The notes beneath the pieces are model-generated. The model had not been told where the DNA came from, searched no databases, and saw nothing but the letters and a program-made list of their open reading frames with translations. Positions 25,395 to 36,702 of a stretch of 64,000 bases of DNA are shown here, piece after piece. Source of the stretch: Flavobacterium sp. 140616W15 (GTDB taxonomy: Bacteria; Bacteroidota; Bacteroidia; Flavobacteriales; Flavobacteriaceae); NCBI RefSeq assembly GCF_003668995.1, contig NZ_CP033068.1, forward strand, positions 4,216,001 to 4,280,000, in the 5' to 3' direction. How positions within the stretch are numbered: the stretch's first letter is position 1; the number at the start of each line of letters is the position of its first letter. Made by a program: the position numbers and the translations under genes.

Positions 25395-26201
25395 ATGAAA
25401 GATAAGAGGATATTGTATGTATCATCTGAAGTTGTGCCTTATTTAGCTGAAAATGAGGTTTCTTTAATGTCTTATGATGTGCCAAAGATGATTAACGATC
25501 AAGGCGGGCAAATAAGAATTTTTATGCCAAGGTATGGGAATATCAATGAAAGAAGACACCAGTTACACGAAGTTATTAGACTTTCTGGAATGAATTTGGT
25601 AGTGAACGACTTAGATATGCCATTGATTATTAAGGTAGCATCTATTCCTAAGGAAAGAATTCAGGTTTATTTTATAGATAACGATGAGTACTTTAAGAGA
25701 AAAGCTACTTTTACAGATGAAGAAGGCGTAATGTATCCAGATAATGACGAAAGAGCGATCTTCTTTGCTAAAGGGGTTGTTGAAACCGTGAAAAAATTAA
25801 ATTGGGTTCCAGATATAATACATGTTCATGGATGGATGGCAGCAATGTTGCCTATATATATGAAACATTACTATAAACATGAAGCTTTATTTTCTGAAAC
25901 AAAAATTGTTACTTCTGTTTATACGCAATCGTTTGATGAGACACTAGATCCTGAAATGATTAAGAAGGTTAAGTTTGACGGGGTTTCACATGAAGCCGTT
26001 TCAGATTTAGAGATTCCAAATTACGAAAATATCTTAAAAGCGAGTATTCTTCATTCAGATGCGGTAATAATTGCCTCAAACAATCTGTCTTCAAGTTTAA
26101 CAAAATTTATAGAATCTTCGGGAAAACCTTTTTTACCTTTCGTCCCAAAAGATGCATTCGCAGAGGCGTATACAAATTTTTATAAAAACGAGGTTCTTTA
26201 A
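25395..26201 (+). CDS. Stand-alone starch/glycogen synthase catalytic N-domain (GT5)
   Basis: This 268-residue protein matches only the N-terminal half of glycogen synthase: RILYVSSEVVPYLAENEVSL at the start, then GGQIRIFMPRYGNINERRHQ, EGVMYPDNDERAIFFAKGV and PDIIHVHGWMAAMLPIYMK. The canonical KTGGL loop is replaced by LAENEVSLMSY, and the C-terminal GT-B domain that binds ADP-glucose is absent. It is probably not a working glycogen synthase. Such short forms are found beside panC and DUF4270 genes in flavobacteria. It is divergent from panC and precedes the DUF4270 gene by 21 bases. Confidence 0.75.
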   Translation: MKDKRILYVSSEVVPYLAENEVSLMSYDVPKMINDQGGQIRIFMPRYGNINERRHQLHEVIRLSGMNLVVNDLDMPLIIKVASIPKERIQVYFIDNDEYFKRKATFTDEEGVMYPDNDERAIFFAKGVVETVKKLNWVPDIIHVHGWMAAMLPIYMKHYYKHEALFSETKIVTSVYTQSFDETLDPEMIKKVKFDGVSHEAVSDLEIPNYENILKASILHSDAVIIASNNLSSSLTKFIESSGKPFLPFVPKDAFAEAYTNFYKNEVL

Positions 26202-26222
26202 AATTTAATTTTTTTATTACAC

Positions 26223-27874
26223 ATGCAGAATACTTCTTTTTTTAGGAAAATATTTTTAGTAGCAAGCGTTGCATTTTTTTATTCTTGCGACAAGGATTTT
26301 AATGCTATAGGCGATGATTTAATTGGTGGTAATCATTTTGATTTGGCCACAATGGATCTAGAAGTGATAGGTTATAATCAACAGATAAAAGCAATACAAT
26401 CTAATAATTTGACATCAAATCAATTAGGGATTTATGTTAATTCTGCATTTAGTACAACGGTTGCTAATTTTGCTACACAGGTAACATTGGCGGAACCTAA
26501 CCCAACAATTGGAGAAAGTCCTGTTGTTCAAAGTATTGAGCTTGAAATTCCATATTATAGTCACATAGATAAGGTTGAAAATGGAAAAAATATATACATA
26601 CTAGATTCAATATATGGTCCTTTAGATGGTAGAATGAATCTTAGTGTTTATGAGTCAGGGTATTATATGCCTAATTTGGATCCAGATGATAACTTTGTAA
26701 GTTCAAAGCTTTTTTTTACTGATGATAATCATCTTTTTGATAATGTAAAAGTAGGTGCGCGCTTAAACAACGGCCCTGATGAAGAAAATATTAATTTTAG
26801 ATTCAGTCCAGAAGAAATTACCGAAACGACTAAAGATAATGCAGGTAAAGAAACGGTGACCAAAAGAGCGCCAGCAATGAAACTTAATTTGAATACTACA
26901 GTTTTTCAAGAAAAATTCTTAAGGCTCCAGCGGGAAAATTGGTTTCAAATGATGTTTTTAAAGAATATTTTAGAGGCTTGTACTTTAAGGTAGAAAGTAA
27001 TGGTGGTGCAAGCAGAATGGCTACTATGGACTTTAAAAAAGGAAAGATTACTATTAAGTATAAAGCTAAAACGGAAATAACGACAGATGATGATGAAACA
27101 ATGGAGGATAAAACTTTAGTCCTTAATTTAAGTGATAATACTGTTAATTTACTACAAGAGACTAATCTTAATTCAAGTTATAATACAGCAATAAGTACTC
27201 CAAAAGTAAATGGTGATGAAAAGTTGTACTTAAAAGGAGGTCAGGGCTCAATGGCTATATTAGAACTTTTTGGTAGAACGGATGTTATTGGGTATGATAA
27301 AAATGGAAAATTAACGCAAGGGCCAAATAATGTTCCAGATGAGTTGGATAGATTAAGAAATCCAGCAGATGGGAAGAAATTGTTAATTAATGAGGCTAAT
27401 TTGGTTTTTCATATTGATTCAGATGCTATGAAAAATAGTTCAGAGCCAAATAGAATTTATTTGTATGATTTTAATAATAATAGACCTATTGTAGATTATT
27501 ATAATGATGGAACTCCAAGTGCTACGAATGATGCAAAAAAAATTAAGCAAGTTTTTAGTGGTATTTTAAATGTTGATCCAGTTAGTAAAAAAGGTACAAC
27601 TTATAAAATTCGACTTACAAATCATATTAAGAATTTGATTAACAACAAAGATTCAACTAATGTGAAAATGGGAATTGTCGTAACAGAGGATATTAATGTT
27701 GTTGCTTCTAGTAAGTTAAAAGCTACAAATATAAAGACAGTAAAAGGAGATGCATTTACTAAGGCTCCAAGAGCATCGGTAATGAGTCCTTTAGGAACAA
27801 TTCTTCATGGAGGGAATTCACCTGATGGAAGTAAGAGATTAAAACTTCAGATTTACTACACGAAACCAAATTAA
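26223..27874 (+). pseudogene. DUF4270 lipoprotein, frameshifted
   Basis: This is a surface or periplasmic lipoprotein of unknown function. It has a lipoprotein signal with Cys in VAFFYSCDKDFNAIGDDLIG, then the DUF4270 pattern GIYVNSAFSTTVANFATQV and later LRNPADGKKLLINEANLVFH, NRIYLYDFNNNRPI and PRASVMSPLGTILHGG. The first frame breaks near 26911. Adding one A to the A5 run at 26911-26915 gives QEKILKAPAGKLVSND and joins the second frame. The repaired length is 550 residues. It precedes glmS by 10 bases, so the two probably share a transcript with the GT5-domain gene. The break is likely a sequence error. Confidence 0.85.
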
Positions 27875-27884
27875 TTAAATATAT

Positions 27885-29732
27885 ATGTGTGGAATTGTTG
27901 GATATATTGGATATAGAGAGGCGTATCCTATTGTAATTAAAGGGCTAAAACGACTTGAATATAGAGGTTATGATAGTGCTGGAGTTATGTTATATGATGG
28001 AGAAGCAATTAAACTTTGTAAAACAAAAGGTAAAGTTTCGGATCTTGAAGCTAAAGCCAATGAAGGTTTTACAACAAACGGAACTATAGGAATAGGACAT
28101 ACACGTTGGGCAACACATGGTGTTCCTAATGATGTGAATTCACATCCTCATTTGTCTAATTCTGGAGATTTGGCAATAATACATAATGGTATTATCGAAA
28201 ATTATGCTCCACTTAAAGAAGAATTAAAAAAAAGAGGGTATGTTTTTCATTCAGATACAGATACTGAGGTATTGGTAAATTTGATTGAAGAAGTTCAGAA
28301 ACAAGAAAATCTTAAATTAGGGAAGGCAGTACAAGTTGCATTAAATCAAGTTGTAGGTGCTTATGCTATTGCGGTATTTGATAAAAAGAATCCTAACGAA
28401 ATTGTTGCAGCTAGATTGGGTAGCCCATTGGCAATTGGAGTTGGTGAGGGTGAATATTTTGTTGCATCAGATGCTTCGCCATTTATTGAATATACCTCAA
28501 ATGCAGTTTATTTAGAAGATGGAGAAATGGCTAACATTAGATTGCATAAGCCTATTAAGATCAGAAAGATTAAAGATGATTCATTAGTAGATCCTTATAT
28601 TCAGGAGCTTCAAATGAATTTAGAGCAAATTGAAAAAGGTGGTTATGACCATTTCATGCTTAAAGAAATATATGAGCAACCTAGTGTTATAAAAGATACT
28701 TACAGAGGAAGACTTCATGCAAATGAAGGAATTGTTCAGTTAGCTGGTGTTGAAGATAATTTAGAGAAATTTCTTAATGCCGACAGAATAATTATTGTTG
28801 CTTGCGGTACTTCTTGGCATGCAGGTTTAGTTGCAGAATATATCTTTGAGGAATTTGCCCGAATTCCTGTAGAGGTTGAATATGCTTCAGAATTTAGATA
28901 CCGTAATCCTATTATCAACAAAACAGATGTGGTTATAGCAATTTCTCAATCTGGAGAAACTGCAGATACTATGGCAGCTATTAAATTAGCAAAAGAGCAT
29001 GGAGCATTTGTATTTGGTGTTTGTAATGTTGTAGGTTCTTCTATTTCTAGAGAGACTCATGCAGGCGCTTATACGCATGCAGGTCCTGAGATTGGTGTGG
29101 CTTCTACAAAAGCGTTTACGACTCAGATTACTGTGTTAACGATGATTGCTTTGCGTTTGGCAAAAGCAAAAGGAACATTGTCTAGTTCAGATTTTCATAG
29201 ATACTTGCAAGAGCTTGAACTTATCCCGGATAAAGTAAAAGAGGTTTTGGAAACAAATGATGTTGCCAAAGAAATTGCAGGAGTCTTTAAGGATTCTCCA
29301 AATTGTTTGTATTTAGGAAGAGGTTATAATTTTCCTGTAGCACTTGAAGGAGCTTTAAAGCTTAAAGAAATCTCATACATTCATGCAGAAGGATATCCTG
29401 CTGCAGAAATGAAGCACGGACCAATTGCTTTAATTGATGAGCATATGCCGGTAATAGTAATTGCACCTAAGCAAGGACATTACGATAAAATTGTAAGTAA
29501 TATTCAGGAAATAAAATCCAGAAGTGGAAAAATTATTGCAGTAGTAACTAAGGGTGATACGCAAGTACGTGAATTAGCAGACTATGTGATTGAAATTCCT
29601 GAAACATCTGATGCTTTATCGCCATTAATAACTACTATTCCATTGCAATTGTTATCTTATTATATAGCAGTTATGAGAGGTTGTAATGTTGATCAACCAA
29701 GAAACTTGGCTAAGTCGGTTACTGTAGAATAA
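27885..29732 (+). CDS. glmS: Glutamine-fructose-6-phosphate aminotransferase (isomerizing)
   Basis: It makes glucosamine-6-phosphate, the entry to UDP-GlcNAc for wall and lipopolysaccharide. The 615-residue protein has the Ntn glutaminase domain (residues 1-240) with the nucleophile Cys2 in MCGIVGYIG and GHTRWATHG. Two SIS isomerase domains follow, with ACGTSWHAGLVAEY, ISQSGETADTMAA, GRGYNFPVALEGALKLKEIS and the C-terminal PRNLAKSVTVE tail. The upstream neighbours are DUF4270 and GT5-domain genes, and a terminator follows 24 bases after the stop. No glmS ribozyme is visible upstream. Confidence 0.97.
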   Translation: MCGIVGYIGYREAYPIVIKGLKRLEYRGYDSAGVMLYDGEAIKLCKTKGKVSDLEAKANEGFTTNGTIGIGHTRWATHGVPNDVNSHPHLSNSGDLAIIHNGIIENYAPLKEELKKRGYVFHSDTDTEVLVNLIEEVQKQENLKLGKAVQVALNQVVGAYAIAVFDKKNPNEIVAARLGSPLAIGVGEGEYFVASDASPFIEYTSNAVYLEDGEMANIRLHKPIKIRKIKDDSLVDPYIQELQMNLEQIEKGGYDHFMLKEIYEQPSVIKDTYRGRLHANEGIVQLAGVEDNLEKFLNADRIIIVACGTSWHAGLVAEYIFEEFARIPVEVEYASEFRYRNPIINKTDVVIAISQSGETADTMAAIKLAKEHGAFVFGVCNVVGSSISRETHAGAYTHAGPEIGVASTKAFTTQITVLTMIALRLAKAKGTLSSSDFHRYLQELELIPDKVKEVLETNDVAKEIAGVFKDSPNCLYLGRGYNFPVALEGALKLKEISYIHAEGYPAAEMKHGPIALIDEHMPVIVIAPKQGHYDKIVSNIQEIKSRSGKIIAVVTKGDTQVRELADYVIEIPETSDALSPLITTIPLQLLSYYIAVMRGCNVDQPRNLAKSVTVE

Positions 29733-29756
29733 AACATATAATATTATAAGTATTTG

Positions 29757-29787
29757 AAAAAGCGAGATTTACATCTCGCTTTTTTTT
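29757..29787 (+). terminator. Terminator of glmS
   Basis: AAAAAGCGAGAT pairs with ATCTCGCTTTTT around a 4-base loop and is followed by Ts. Confidence 0.92.
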
Positions 29788-30028
29788 ATAACAAAAAATT
29801 AAGAATTCATTTTTATAGAATATTCAATTTTACCTCCAAAATAATATGTATGCATAGTATATTTCAGTGAGTTATGGGTTAAATGTTGTCAAAAGTTCAA
29901 AAAACATAAATACGAATTATGTATTTTTGTTACTAAAAAGTTAAGGAATATTAATATTTCTTAACAATTTTTTAGTAATATCAAAAATATTTGTACTTTG
30001 GTAACATAAACCATCTAAAACTAACCAA

Positions 30029-32834
30029 ATGAGAATGTATTTACTTATTTTATCATTGTTATTCTGCGGGGTATCCTTTGCGCAGAGTACAATTTCAGGT
30101 TCCGTTATTGATAATAAAAAGAAGCAATTCCTGGAGCTAATATTAATGTTGTTGGAGAGGCTAGTAGTACGTCTACTGATTTCGACGGTTCATTTGTTTT
30201 AAAATCATCCAAAAATTTACCATTAACTATCAGAATTACGGCAGTTGGGCATGAAACTAAGACTGTCAATATTACTTCTGCTACACAAAAATTACTGTGT
30301 TATTAGTTGAGGAGCAAACAATGTTGAATGAAATTGTGGTATCGGCTTCGAGAACTCCAGAAAGAGTAATTGAGTCACCTGTTACAATTGAGAGAATGGG
30401 TATTCAAGATGTAAAAAGTACTACCGCTCCGTCTTTTTATGAGGGTTTAGAGAATCTAAAAGAGGTTGTCTTTAATACTAGTAGTATTTCTTTTAAATCA
30501 GTAAATACAAGAGGCTTTGCTACAGTTGCGAATACTCGTTTTATGCAATTGGTAGATGGTATGGATAATTCATCTCCGGCATTAAATTTTGTATTAGGGA
30601 ATTTAATTGGTCTGAATGATTTAGATGTTGCTAGTGTTGAACTTTTGCCTGGAGCGTCATCTGCGCTTTATGGAGCCAATGCTTTTAATGGTATTCTTTT
30701 TATGAATAGTAAAAGCCCATTTACGTATCAAGGGGTTAGTACTTATTTTAAATATGGTCAAACTTCACAAGATGTAGCGGGAACAAATGATTATGTAGAT
30801 CTTGGTTTTAGAGCGGCTACTGCATTTACTAAGCATTTTGCAATTAAAGCAAATTTTAACTTTGTAAGAGCAACCGAGTGGATTGCCGACGATTTAAGAA
30901 GTTTAACTGGAGGTTCTATCGGGCATGCTAATAATCAGAATTATGATGGATTAAATATTTATGGTGACGAGGTTACAACTTTTCTTCCAAACGTAGGGCA
31001 GGTAAGTAGAACAGGGTATCATGAAAAAGATTTGAATAATAATAAATCAGAAAGCGTAAAGGCGGATTTTGCAATGCATCTTAAGCCTTGGGATAACGAA
31101 ACTGAGTTTATCTTTCAATACAAATTAGGTATAGGTAGTACTATTTATCAAGGAGCAAACAGATATTCTTTGAAGAACTTTTTTATGGGACAAACTAAAT
31201 TTGAAGTAAAAGGAAAGAATTTTTTTGCTAGAGTTTATATGACTAATGAGAATGCTGGAGATTCATATGATATGCGTTTTGCTGGTTGGAATGTAAATAG
31301 AGCAGCTAAATCAGATACCAACTGGTTTACAGATTATGCTAAGTCATTTCAATTGTCTTCGGCAGTATTGGGGCTAAATGCAAATGATGCGGCAAACTAT
31401 GCCAGAACTTTTGCTGACTACAATGTTTCACCAGGTTTGGGATTAGCACCAAATATCGATCCAGCCAATCCTACTGCCCCTAGATCTGCCAGATTTGAAC
31501 CTGGTTCGCCACAATTTGTAAGTGCTTTTACAGATGTTATTAATAATCCAAATCTAAAAGAAGGAGCTAAGTTTATAGATCATTCTAAATTATATCATTC
31601 TGATGTGAATTACAATTTTAAAGACCTTGTTAAGTTTGCTGAAATTCAAGTAGGAGGCTCTTGGAGACAATATGTAATGAATTCTGAAGGAACAATCTTT
31701 ACAGATTATGACGGCCCGTTAAATTATAAAGAATACGGAGCTTATGCACAGGTTGCTAAAAAATGGATGGATGATAGATTAAAATTTACAGGGTCTATTC
31801 GTTATGATAAAAGTCAAAACTTTAAAGGAAATGTATCGCCAAGAGTTGCTTTTGTTTACTCTGCTGGGGCAAGCAAAGTGCATAATTTTAGACTTTCATA
31901 TCAAACAGGATTTAGAAATCCTACAACTCAAGATCAATACATTGGTTTGGATTTAGGTCCATTTGCATTAATTGGTTCTGCAGCAGAAAATTTAGATCGT
32001 TTTACAGAGGTTAGAGAAGTGAGTTTAGCAGGTCAAGCGGCAAATAATCCGGCTACAGTAATAATGAATGGCCACAAAGCTTACGAAAATGCATATACAG
32101 TGGCTTCTGTGCAAGCATTTGGGGCATCTGGAAATCCTGCAGATCTTCAAGTAGCTAATATCGGATTGGTAAAACCAGAAGAAGTACAGGCTTTTGAGAT
32201 AGGATATCGTTCTGTGGTAAGAGACTTCTCGATTGATGTTAATGCATATTACAATATTTATGATAATTTCATGAATACGGCTCGAGTAATTAGTCCGTAT
32301 TACGGAACTGTAGGTACAAATTTTGCAGATGTAGAAGTAGCAAAAAGTGTTCAAGCGTTAGCGTTTGGAGACAGAAGAGTTTATCAGGTTTATACTAATA
32401 CAACTGCTCAAGTTACTTCTTTTGGAGTAGGAGTTGGTTTGTCTAAAAAAGTATACAAAGATTTTGAAGTAGGAGTAAACTATAATTACTCGCAATTAGA
32501 TTTTGATCAGTCAAAAGACCCAGGTTTTGTGGCAGGCTTTAATACTCCAAAACATAGAATTAAAGGTTCATTGGGAAATGCTAAATTGTTTAAAAATTTT
32601 GGATTTAATATGAATGTAAGGTGGAATACTGAGTATTTATGGGAGGCCTCTTTTGCTGATGGAATGATTCCTGAGAACACGGTTTTCGATGCACAAATAA
32701 ATTACGCATTTCCTAAGTTGAAATCGGTTATAAAGGTTGGTGCTACAAATCTTTTTGGAAAAGATTATCTTCAGGTTATAGGAGCAGGTTTAATAGGGCA
32801 ACAATGGTTTGCTTCGTGGACAATTAACCCATAA
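30029..32834 (+). pseudogene. TonB-dependent receptor with CarboxypepD_reg-like N-domain, two frameshifts
   Basis: This is an outer-membrane receptor for TonB-driven uptake. From the ATG at 30029 there is a signal peptide (LILSLLFCGVSFAQS), then a carboxypeptidase-regulatory-like domain broken twice. Adding one A in the A5 run at 30116-30120 gives AIPGANINVVGEASSTSTDF. Adding one A at 30287-30291 restores KITVLLVEEQTMLNEIVVSA. The long frame then holds the plug (RGFATVANTRFMQLVDGMD, LLPGASSALYGANAFNGILF) and a beta barrel ending in GQQWFASWTINP. The repaired protein is 935 residues. A GDSL-type lipoprotein gene follows by 85 bases, suggesting a lipid or ester-linked substrate. The frameshifts are probably sequencing errors. 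Confidence 0.88.
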
Positions 32835-32919
32835 ATAAATTATTGAATATGTAATTTATGTGCTTCTTGATGAATTTAAGAAGTTGGGAAAATGAATATT
32901 AATGTAAAAATAACAAATC

Positions 32920-34389
32920 ATGATAAAAAATTTTAAATGGCTATTATTGGTTTCATTGGCCTTTGTAGCATGTAATAATGATGATGAAGATACAACACCT
33001 GCTGAAGTTCCAATCACACCTGGTTCGGCAGTGTTTACAAAATATATTGCTTTGGGAGATTCATTTGCGGCAGGATATAGTGATGGCGCTTTGTTTGCAA
33101 AAGGACAGCAAGGCTCGTATGCTAATGTATTATCGCAACAGTTTGCGCCCGCTGGGGGTGGGGCTTTTACTACGCCATTAATGCAGGATAATATTGGAGG
33201 TTTATTGTTTGGAGGTAATGTGATTTTAGGACCTCGACTATATTTTAATGGGGTTGGGCCAGTTCCCGTAAGTGGTAAGCCAACAACTGAGGTAACTACT
33301 CATTTAACAGGGGCGTTTAATAATATGGGAGTACCAGGGGCAAAAAGTTTTCATTTGCTAGCTGCTGGGTATGGCAATGTAGCAGGTGTGCCTTCGGGAG
33401 CGGCAAATCCGTATTTTGCTCGCTTTGCAAGCTCGTCTACAGCTACTATTTTAGGAGACGCTGTAGCGCAAAAACCAACTTTTTTCTCTTTGTTTATTGG
33501 AGGAAACGATGTTTTAAGCTATGCAATATCTGGAGGAGTGGGGAAAAATCAAAAAGGAAATATGAATCCAGCAACATATGGTAGTAATGATATTACAGAT
33601 CCGACTGTGTTTGCAAGTGTTTATGCTTCTTTGATAGATGGTTTAATGTTAAGTGGAGCTAAAGGGGTTGTGGCAAACTTACCAAATGTAAGTGCGTTGC
33701 CGTATTTTACAACGGTGCCTTACAATCCGGTACCATTAACGAAAGATTTAGCAGCGCAATTAAATGCAGGATATGCAACTTATAATGGAGGATTGAAAGC
33801 TATGGTTGCTAATAAATTATTAACGGAAGAAGAGGCTGTTCGCAGAACAATAAAATTTGTGGAAGGAAATAATGCTGTGGTTATTGATGATAGTTATCTT
33901 ACTAATCTTACAGGTTATGGAATTCCGTCATATAGACAAGCGACAAAAGGAGATTTTATGGTGCTTATTGCTCGAAATTTTATAGGTACCGCTGTTGGTG
34001 GGGATCCGACAAAAGTAAATGGTCTTTCGGTTCCTTTGGCAGATAGTTGGGTTTTATCAAAAGATGAAGTTGCAGAGGTTGTTTTAGCAACTAATGCTTA
34101 TAATGATGCTATCAAGGCGGTTGCAGATTCAAAAGGATTAGCATTAGTAGATACAAGGGCAGTTATGGCGCAATTGTCTAATGGAGGTATTAATTTTGGA
34201 AATTTTAATATGACTTCTGCTTTTGTAACAGGAGGAGCTTTCTCTCTTGATGGTATTCATCCAAGTGCTAGAGGATATGGTTTAATAGCAAATATTTTTG
34301 TAGATGCTATTAATGCAAAATATAATTCTACATTGCGACATGTTGATTTGGGAAATTATCCAATTCAATATCCAGCAATAATAAAATAA
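32920..34389 (+). CDS. SGNH/GDSL hydrolase-family lipoprotein
   Basis: This 489-residue lipoprotein has a signal with Cys in LVSLAFVACNND followed by an acidic stretch (DDEDTT), a surface-export type signal in Bacteroidota. SGNH blocks are present: block I IALGDSFAAGYSDG with the Ser, a Gly region near AFNNMGVPGAKSFHLL, block III FIGGNDVLSYA with the Asn, and block V SLDGIHPSARGYGLIAN with the Asp-His pair. It is a likely esterase or lipase displayed at the cell surface. It follows the TonB receptor in the same direction, suggesting a hydrolyse-and-import pair. A hairpin terminator follows. Confidence 0.87.
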   Translation: MIKNFKWLLLVSLAFVACNNDDEDTTPAEVPITPGSAVFTKYIALGDSFAAGYSDGALFAKGQQGSYANVLSQQFAPAGGGAFTTPLMQDNIGGLLFGGNVILGPRLYFNGVGPVPVSGKPTTEVTTHLTGAFNNMGVPGAKSFHLLAAGYGNVAGVPSGAANPYFARFASSSTATILGDAVAQKPTFFSLFIGGNDVLSYAISGGVGKNQKGNMNPATYGSNDITDPTVFASVYASLIDGLMLSGAKGVVANLPNVSALPYFTTVPYNPVPLTKDLAAQLNAGYATYNGGLKAMVANKLLTEEEAVRRTIKFVEGNNAVVIDDSYLTNLTGYGIPSYRQATKGDFMVLIARNFIGTAVGGDPTKVNGLSVPLADSWVLSKDEVAEVVLATNAYNDAIKAVADSKGLALVDTRAVMAQLSNGGINFGNFNMTSAFVTGGAFSLDGIHPSARGYGLIANIFVDAINAKYNSTLRHVDLGNYPIQYPAIIK

Positions 34390-34408
34390 AGCCAATTTTT
34401 TTAGTAAG

Positions 34409-34444
34409 AAAGCCACCCGTTTTTTTAATGTGGTGGTTTTTTTT
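34409..34444 (+). terminator. Terminator of the SGNH lipoprotein gene
   Basis: AAAGCCACC pairs with GGTGGTTTT (G-U allowed) and is followed by a T8 run. Confidence 0.75.
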
Positions 34445-34532
34445 ATTAGGCTGAAAGGATGGTCTTTTATACAATCAATGGGCTTATTTTTATTAACTGT
34501 AAAAAATATAGTATTTTTATAAAAAAAAGTTA

Positions 34533-34561
34533 TTGATTTTATATTTTAAAAATTATCTTTG
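34533..34561 (+). promoter_or_regulatory. Bacteroidota-type promoter for atpDC
   Basis: TTG at 34533-34535 and TATCTTTG at 34554-34561 are 18 bases apart, a full -33/-7 match, giving a leader of about 55 bases before atpD. Confidence 0.7.
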
Positions 34562-34611
34562 CGCACTGAAAAAAGAGGTATTTTCGTTAAACCTAAATAG
34601 CTATTTAATAA

Positions 34612-36135
<1,524 letters not shown>

Positions 36136-36205
36136 TCTAGTTTTCAGTATTGGGTCGCGGTATTTTATATTGAGACTATTAACTGAAACTGTAAACTAAA
36201 AGAAA

Positions 36206-36487
36206 ATGACTTTAGAAATAGTATCACCAGAAGCAAAATTATTCTCAGGAAATGTAACTTCGGTTACTTTACCAGGGGTTGATGGAAGCTTTCAAATATT
36301 GAATCATCACGCTCCTATTGTTTCTATTTTAGAAAAAGGAACTATTAAAATTGTAGCGACAAGCTTTAATTTTTCTAAAGAAGTAGCGGATAAATTCACG
36401 AAAGTAAATGACCAAACTTATACTTTGGATATTGTGTCAGGTACTATCGAGATGAAAGACAATAAGATAATTGTTTTAGCTGACTAA
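36206..36487 (+). CDS. atpC: ATP synthase F1 epsilon subunit (short form)
   Basis: This 93-residue protein matches the N-terminal beta-sandwich of epsilon: LEIVSPEAKLFSGNVTSVTL, PGVDGSFQILNHHAPIVSIL and a final strand DNKIIVLAD. The C-terminal two-helix domain that inhibits F1 in E. coli epsilon (about 138 residues) is absent, as in other Bacteroidota. It follows atpD by 70 bases. That spacer contains AACTGAAACTGTAAACT-type simple sequence. Confidence 0.93.
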   Translation: MTLEIVSPEAKLFSGNVTSVTLPGVDGSFQILNHHAPIVSILEKGTIKIVATSFNFSKEVADKFTKVNDQTYTLDIVSGTIEMKDNKIIVLAD

Positions 36488-36507
36488 GACAATTTAAAAT
36501 AAAGTTG

Positions 36508-36540
36508 AAAAGCCATTCACAATCGTGAATGGCTTTTTTT
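36508..36540 (+). terminator. Terminator of atpDC
   Basis: AAAAGCCATTCAC pairs perfectly with GTGAATGGCTTTT around a 4-base loop and is followed by Ts. Confidence 0.93.
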
Positions 36541-36563
36541 ATTGCACTAGTTTTTATAAGATG

Positions 36564-36653
36564 AAATTTTAGGAGCAATCTCCTGCTGTTCACTATATCT
36601 TTTTTTGTTTGCAGTGGCCAACAAAAAAAGGATGCCGTTTCCATCAGGGCTAA
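36564..36653. repeat. Structured intergenic repeat, copy B
   Basis: It has the same ends as the element at 10161-10254 (TTAGGAGC...TCCTGCT, and GGAT...CCG...ATCAGGGCTAA). The stem is CTTTTTTTGTT with AACAAAAAAAG, different in sequence from copy A but still complementary. It lies between the atpDC terminator and the bioF promoter box. Confidence 0.8.
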
Positions 36654-36689
36654 AAAAGATGATAGATTATAAAATCAGGCTTAATTTAA

Positions 36690-36697
36690 TAACTTTG
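36690..36697 (+). promoter_or_regulatory. -7 promoter box for bioF
   Basis: TAACTTTG matches TAnnTTTG. Only five bases separate it from the bioF ATG at 36703, implying a leaderless or nearly leaderless mRNA. Confidence 0.55.
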
Positions 36698-36702
36698 TAT
36701 TT

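Noticed and set aside
27600..27890. glmS ribozyme upstream of glmS
   Set aside because: glmS follows the DUF4270 gene by 10 bases, leaving no room for the ribozyme, and no matching core was seen.
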